DNA of 64,000 nucleotides from Stromatinia cepivora (taxonomy: Eukaryota; Ascomycota; Leotiomycetes; Helotiales; Sclerotiniaceae), in the NCBI GenBank assembly GCA_014898415.1, contig RCTD01000034.1:124001-188000 (forward strand), in the 5' to 3' direction. The notes below the pieces were generated by a model. The model was not told where the DNA came from, ran no database searches, and saw only the letters and a program-made list of their open reading frames with translations. A program made the position numbers and the translations under genes. Shown piece after piece: positions 63,549 through 64,000 of this stretch; position 1 is the first letter of the stretch, and each line of letters begins with the position of its first letter.

Positions 63549-63738
63549 TTGCTTCGACGAGTTGGTCTATGCGTGCTTCTTCGTCCGGAAGCTGAGGGTC
63601 CACCCCAGAAGGAACGAACTGAGCAGTAGAAGCAACAACAATAGTGGGAATCATTGGATCATGACATGAAGATTGACAGTGGCTGAGACTGATCTCCTTG
63701 CCCTCGCCCAAATCATTTGAAGCCATATATATGTACAT
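63549..63738 (-). CDS. Possible first exon of an unidentified gene
   Basis: ATGs at 63738 and 63723 open a frame with protein-like content (MASNDLGEGKEISLSHCQSS, later VDPQLPDEEARIDQLVEANA) that meets the strong donor GTGAGT at about 63548. Without splicing, the frame runs on to a stop at 63361. No domain recognised. A matching acceptor might be CTTCGAAG near 63440, but I cannot confirm it. Confidence 0.3.
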
Positions 63739-64000
63739 TGTTGTAATGACCTTTGGAGATCTTCAATCAGGGCTCTCCCTTGTGAAATCGGAAACGAGAT
63801 TCTTATTTTCGCCTATATTCTTCCCAAGAATGAAATGCACGTCGGCTACAAGCCCTCTTCTAGCCAATTCGCCTTATGAAGGACAATATAAGAGCCCATC
63901 CTGAACGCTGAGACTCTTGAGTTCAAATTTGCTATCCTACCACTGATCCCCAATGTAGCAGGCGAAGGAATAATGGCATGTTAGTGTAAACAGATGCTTG

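Noticed and set aside
63895..63960. tRNA-like stretch on the minus strand (ATCAGTGGTAGGA)
   Set aside because: It resembles an A box, but the acceptor ends do not pair and the putative T arm is poor.
1..64000. CRISPR arrays, bacterial operons or prophage
   Set aside because: Introns, RIP-type mutation and fungal transposon families show this is a filamentous fungal chromosome; no regularly spaced repeat array is present.

Overview
The window comes from a filamentous ascomycete (Pezizomycotina). Genes carry short introns of 53-72 bp with GTRAGT-type donors, CTGAC/GACTAAC branch sites and CAG acceptors. The DNA falls into two sharply different compartments: gene-bearing islands of ordinary composition, and very AT-rich blocks made of dead transposons. 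In those blocks, copies of one element differ almost only by C-to-T and G-to-A changes, and stop codons sit where CAG, CAA or CGA is expected. This is the signature of repeat-induced point mutation (RIP). A leotiomycete is plausible, but I cannot name the species.

Layout: 1-5225 holds two tandem, partial copies of an LTR family ('X'), one LTR split by a Tc1-like transposon. 5226-10782 is a Copia relic with an almost unmutated solo LTR inside it. 10912-17952 is a complete Ty3/Gypsy relic with matching LTRs and target duplication. 18600-29500 is the main gene island. It contains a long conserved fungal protein of unknown function (18945-20651, minus), a cysteine-rich single-pass membrane protein (25550-27070, plus) split by a hAT-type MITE, and a second copy of that MITE (28960-29492). 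29509-30003 is a gene relic with five nonsense codons. 32263-34486 is a Tc1-like copy carrying extra DNA. 34536-36037 (minus) is an AN1-like zinc finger fused to an aminoglycoside-phosphotransferase-type kinase, with one in-frame stop between the two domains.

37475-58696 is a nest of transposons. A Fot1/pogo element was hit successively by an LTR element (itself hit by a solo LTR of family X), a Copia element, a second Fot1 element and a Gypsy element, and that Gypsy was hit by another Gypsy. Most junctions are proven by 5-bp or TA target duplications. The right half of the oldest Fot1 and most of the outer Gypsy are missing, and the nest ends abruptly against a fragment of ordinary sequence at about 58697. 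A small MITE (59187-59412) and a Tc1-like element (59567-60945) follow. 61620-64000 has ordinary composition but no gene I can identify confidently.

There is no operon or pathway linking the genes. The common theme is damage to host genes at the edges of RIP-affected repeats: a nonsense codon in the kinase fusion, five in the relic at 29.5 kb, and a MITE in the tail of the membrane protein. Gypsy-2 also carries an antisense reading frame next to its 3' LTR with the remains of a cysteine-rich motif, and family X may have a comparable arrangement.
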